64,000 nt of DNA from Hydractinia symbiolongicarpus (lineage: Eukaryota; Cnidaria; Hydrozoa; Anthoathecata; Hydractiniidae), in contig NC_079875.1 in the NCBI RefSeq assembly GCF_029227915.1, forward strand, positions 1 to 64,000. The letters are read 5' to 3'. Positions 63,081 through 64,000 of this stretch are shown one piece after another; position 1 is the stretch's first letter, and every line of letters begins with the position of its first letter. A program made the translations under genes and the position numbers. The notes below the pieces were generated by a model. The model was not told where the DNA came from. It worked only from the letters and a program-made list of their open reading frames with translations, and searched no databases.

Positions 63081-64000
63081 TTTTCCAAATTATTTCTGCA
63101 CCACTAGAACGAATGAGACTTGTAGTTTTCCAAAATGTTTTCATTTTTGATGAGACGCTGAATAAAAGAAGTTTAATCGCCGGCAAACGAAAACCCGCCA
63201 TTTCCCGTAAACCCTGGACTCGGTCCGTATAGTCAAAAGTATACAGAGAAAGTACCCAGGGAGTAAACTCATTTCCCGAACGATTTTTTAAATTACTTTT
63301 TCACCACTAAAACGCATGAGACTTGTAGTTTTCAAAAATGTTTTCATTTTTGATGAGACGCTGAATAAAAGAAGTTTAATCACCGGCAAACGAAAACCTG
63401 CGATTTCCCGTAAAACCCGGACTCGGCCTGTAAAATCAAAAGTATACAAAAAAAGTACCCAGGGAGTAAACTCATTTCCCGAACGATTTTTTAAATTACT
63501 TTTTCACCACTAAAACGCATGACACTTGTAGTTTTTAAAAATGTTTTCATTTTTGATGAGACGCTGAATAAAAGAAGTTTAATCGCCGGCAAACGAAAAC
63601 CTGCGATTTCCCGTAAATCCCGGACTCGGCCTGTAAAGTCAAAAGTATACAAAAAAAGTACCCAGGGAGTAAACTCATTTCCCGAACGATTTTCCAAATT
63701 ATTTCTGCACCACTAGAACGAATGAGACTTGTAGTTTTCCAAAATGTTTTCATTTTTGATGAGACGCTGAATAAAAGAAGTTTAATCGCCGGCAAACGAA
63801 AACCCGCCATTTCCCGTAAACCCTGGACTCGGTCCGTATAGTCAAAAGTATACAGAGAAAGTACCCAGGGAGTAAACCCATTTCCCGAACGATTTTTTAA
63901 ATTACTTTTTCACCACTAAAACGCATGAGACTTGTAGTTTTCAAAAATGTTTTCATTTTTGATGAGACGCTGAATAAAAGAAGTTTAATCACCGGCAAAC
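63081..64000 (-). repeat. Terminal monomers, array continues past window
   Basis: These monomers match 58600-58930: the GCATGACACTTG variant at about 63519 corresponds to 58447 at offset 5072. The window ends in mid-monomer at CACCGGCAAAC, so the array extends further right. Confidence 0.85.

Larger units (their letters stand above)
1..64000. repeat. Satellite DNA array, ~203-bp monomer, fills the window
   Basis: The same ~202-203 bp unit recurs without a break. In domain 1 the landmark GAAATGAG falls at 81, 283, 485, 687 and 890, giving spacings of 202, 202, 202 and 203. In domain 4 the landmark ATGAGACTTG falls at 54389 and 54592, a spacing of 203. Reading through the window I found no interval of non-satellite sequence; variation is point changes, one- to two-base indels in A/T tracts, and gain or loss of whole monomers. 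Such an array is typical of eukaryotic heterochromatin. I do not recognise the family by name. No gene is supported anywhere in these 64 kb. Confidence 0.98.
8510..64000 (-). repeat. Domains 2-4: ~273 monomers in reverse orientation
   Basis: From the flip to the right edge every monomer reads GATGAGACGCTGAATAAA, then TTTAATCGCCGGCAAACG, GTATACAAAGAAAGTACC and AGTAAACTCATTTCC on the + strand, the reverse complement of domain 1. Orientation is constant for 55.5 kb. Subdivisions by monomer type are listed separately. The right end of the array lies outside the window. Confidence 0.96.
39556..64000 (-). repeat. Domain 4: sub-array rich in recent block duplications
   Basis: Characteristic variants are TTTTTAAAAGTG with GAATAAATGGAG, CGGCCTGTAAAGTCAAAAG, AAATTACTTTTTCACC, AAGTTACTTTTTGACC, CGTAAAACCCGGACTC and the short ATTTTCCAAATTATTTC form. 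Types a, b, c and d persist. Several long exact or near-exact duplications lie here and are listed separately. Positions 39556-47700 contain the same kinds of monomers with shorter, partly overlapping duplications, such as the monomer at 45025-45231 repeated at 46649-46855. No non-satellite sequence was seen. Confidence 0.8.

Noticed and set aside
1-64000. CRISPR array
   Set aside because: The repeating unit is ~203 bp with no unique spacers and no cas genes. Direct repeats and spacers cannot be distinguished.
1-64000. CENP-B box in the monomer
   Set aside because: The closest stretch (GTTCGGGAAATGAGTTT) keeps TTCG and the central A but lacks the CGGG core; TTTCGTTTGCCGGCGA fails at the central A and the 3' core. 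No match to the 17-bp consensus.
8510-64000. AATAAA in nearly every monomer as a polyadenylation signal
   Set aside because: The hexamer lies in GCTGAATAAAAG once per unit in a 63% AT sequence with no transcription unit in evidence. It may terminate satellite transcripts but nothing here shows that.
1-64000. tRNA, rRNA or other structured RNA genes
   Set aside because: I saw no tRNA arms, rRNA segments or RNA polymerase III box pairs apart from the satellite unit itself; the dyad is too short to call an RNA gene.

Overview
The window is a single, uninterrupted satellite-DNA array. From base 1 to base 64000 it consists of tandem copies of one AT-rich monomer of about 202-203 bp. By length that is about 315 copies: about 42 in one orientation (1-8509) and about 273 in the other (8510-64000). 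I found no unique-sequence gene, RNA gene, transposon, CRISPR array or non-satellite flank. Open frames of 60-119 codons occur on both strands, but all are readings of the monomer itself. Both window edges lie inside the array.

The organism is a eukaryote, and the locus is most likely pericentromeric, centromeric or other constitutive heterochromatin; this is inferred from the architecture only. A hand count of one representative monomer (54389-54591) gives about 37% GC and 10 CpG, against about 7 expected. That lack of CpG depletion fits a lineage with little CpG methylation (many invertebrates) better than a vertebrate or plant, but it is weak evidence. I do not recognise the satellite as a named family.

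Layout. Domain 1 (1-8509) reads in one orientation and contains a 13-monomer duplication (about 2.63 kb). At 8509/8510 the orientation flips abruptly inside a monomer, with an AAA microhomology and no filler. The last ~1.35 kb of domain 1 is the diverged reverse complement of about 9601-10960, so the junction is the edge of an inverted duplication around a ~1.09-kb spacer. Domain 2 (8510 to about 20065) shares monomer variants with domain 1 and holds 8-mer (1620 bp) and 13-mer (2635 bp) duplications. Domain 3 (about 20065-39555) has new monomer types and begins with five consecutive units of a four-monomer, ~811-bp higher-order repeat (20898 to about 24952), followed by three length-variant copies of a 2.6-4.1 kb block. 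Domain 4 (about 39556-64000) is built of recent segmental duplications of 405, 1013, 3045 and 4869 bp; the 3045-bp pair shows no difference at any landmark compared.

No genes work together here. What the sequence records is satellite evolution: amplification of multi-monomer blocks by unequal exchange or replication-based copying, monomer-scale insertion and deletion, and one inversion event. A 22-bp dyad with 9-bp arms and a 4-base loop, present intact or shortened in most monomers, is the main internal structural motif.
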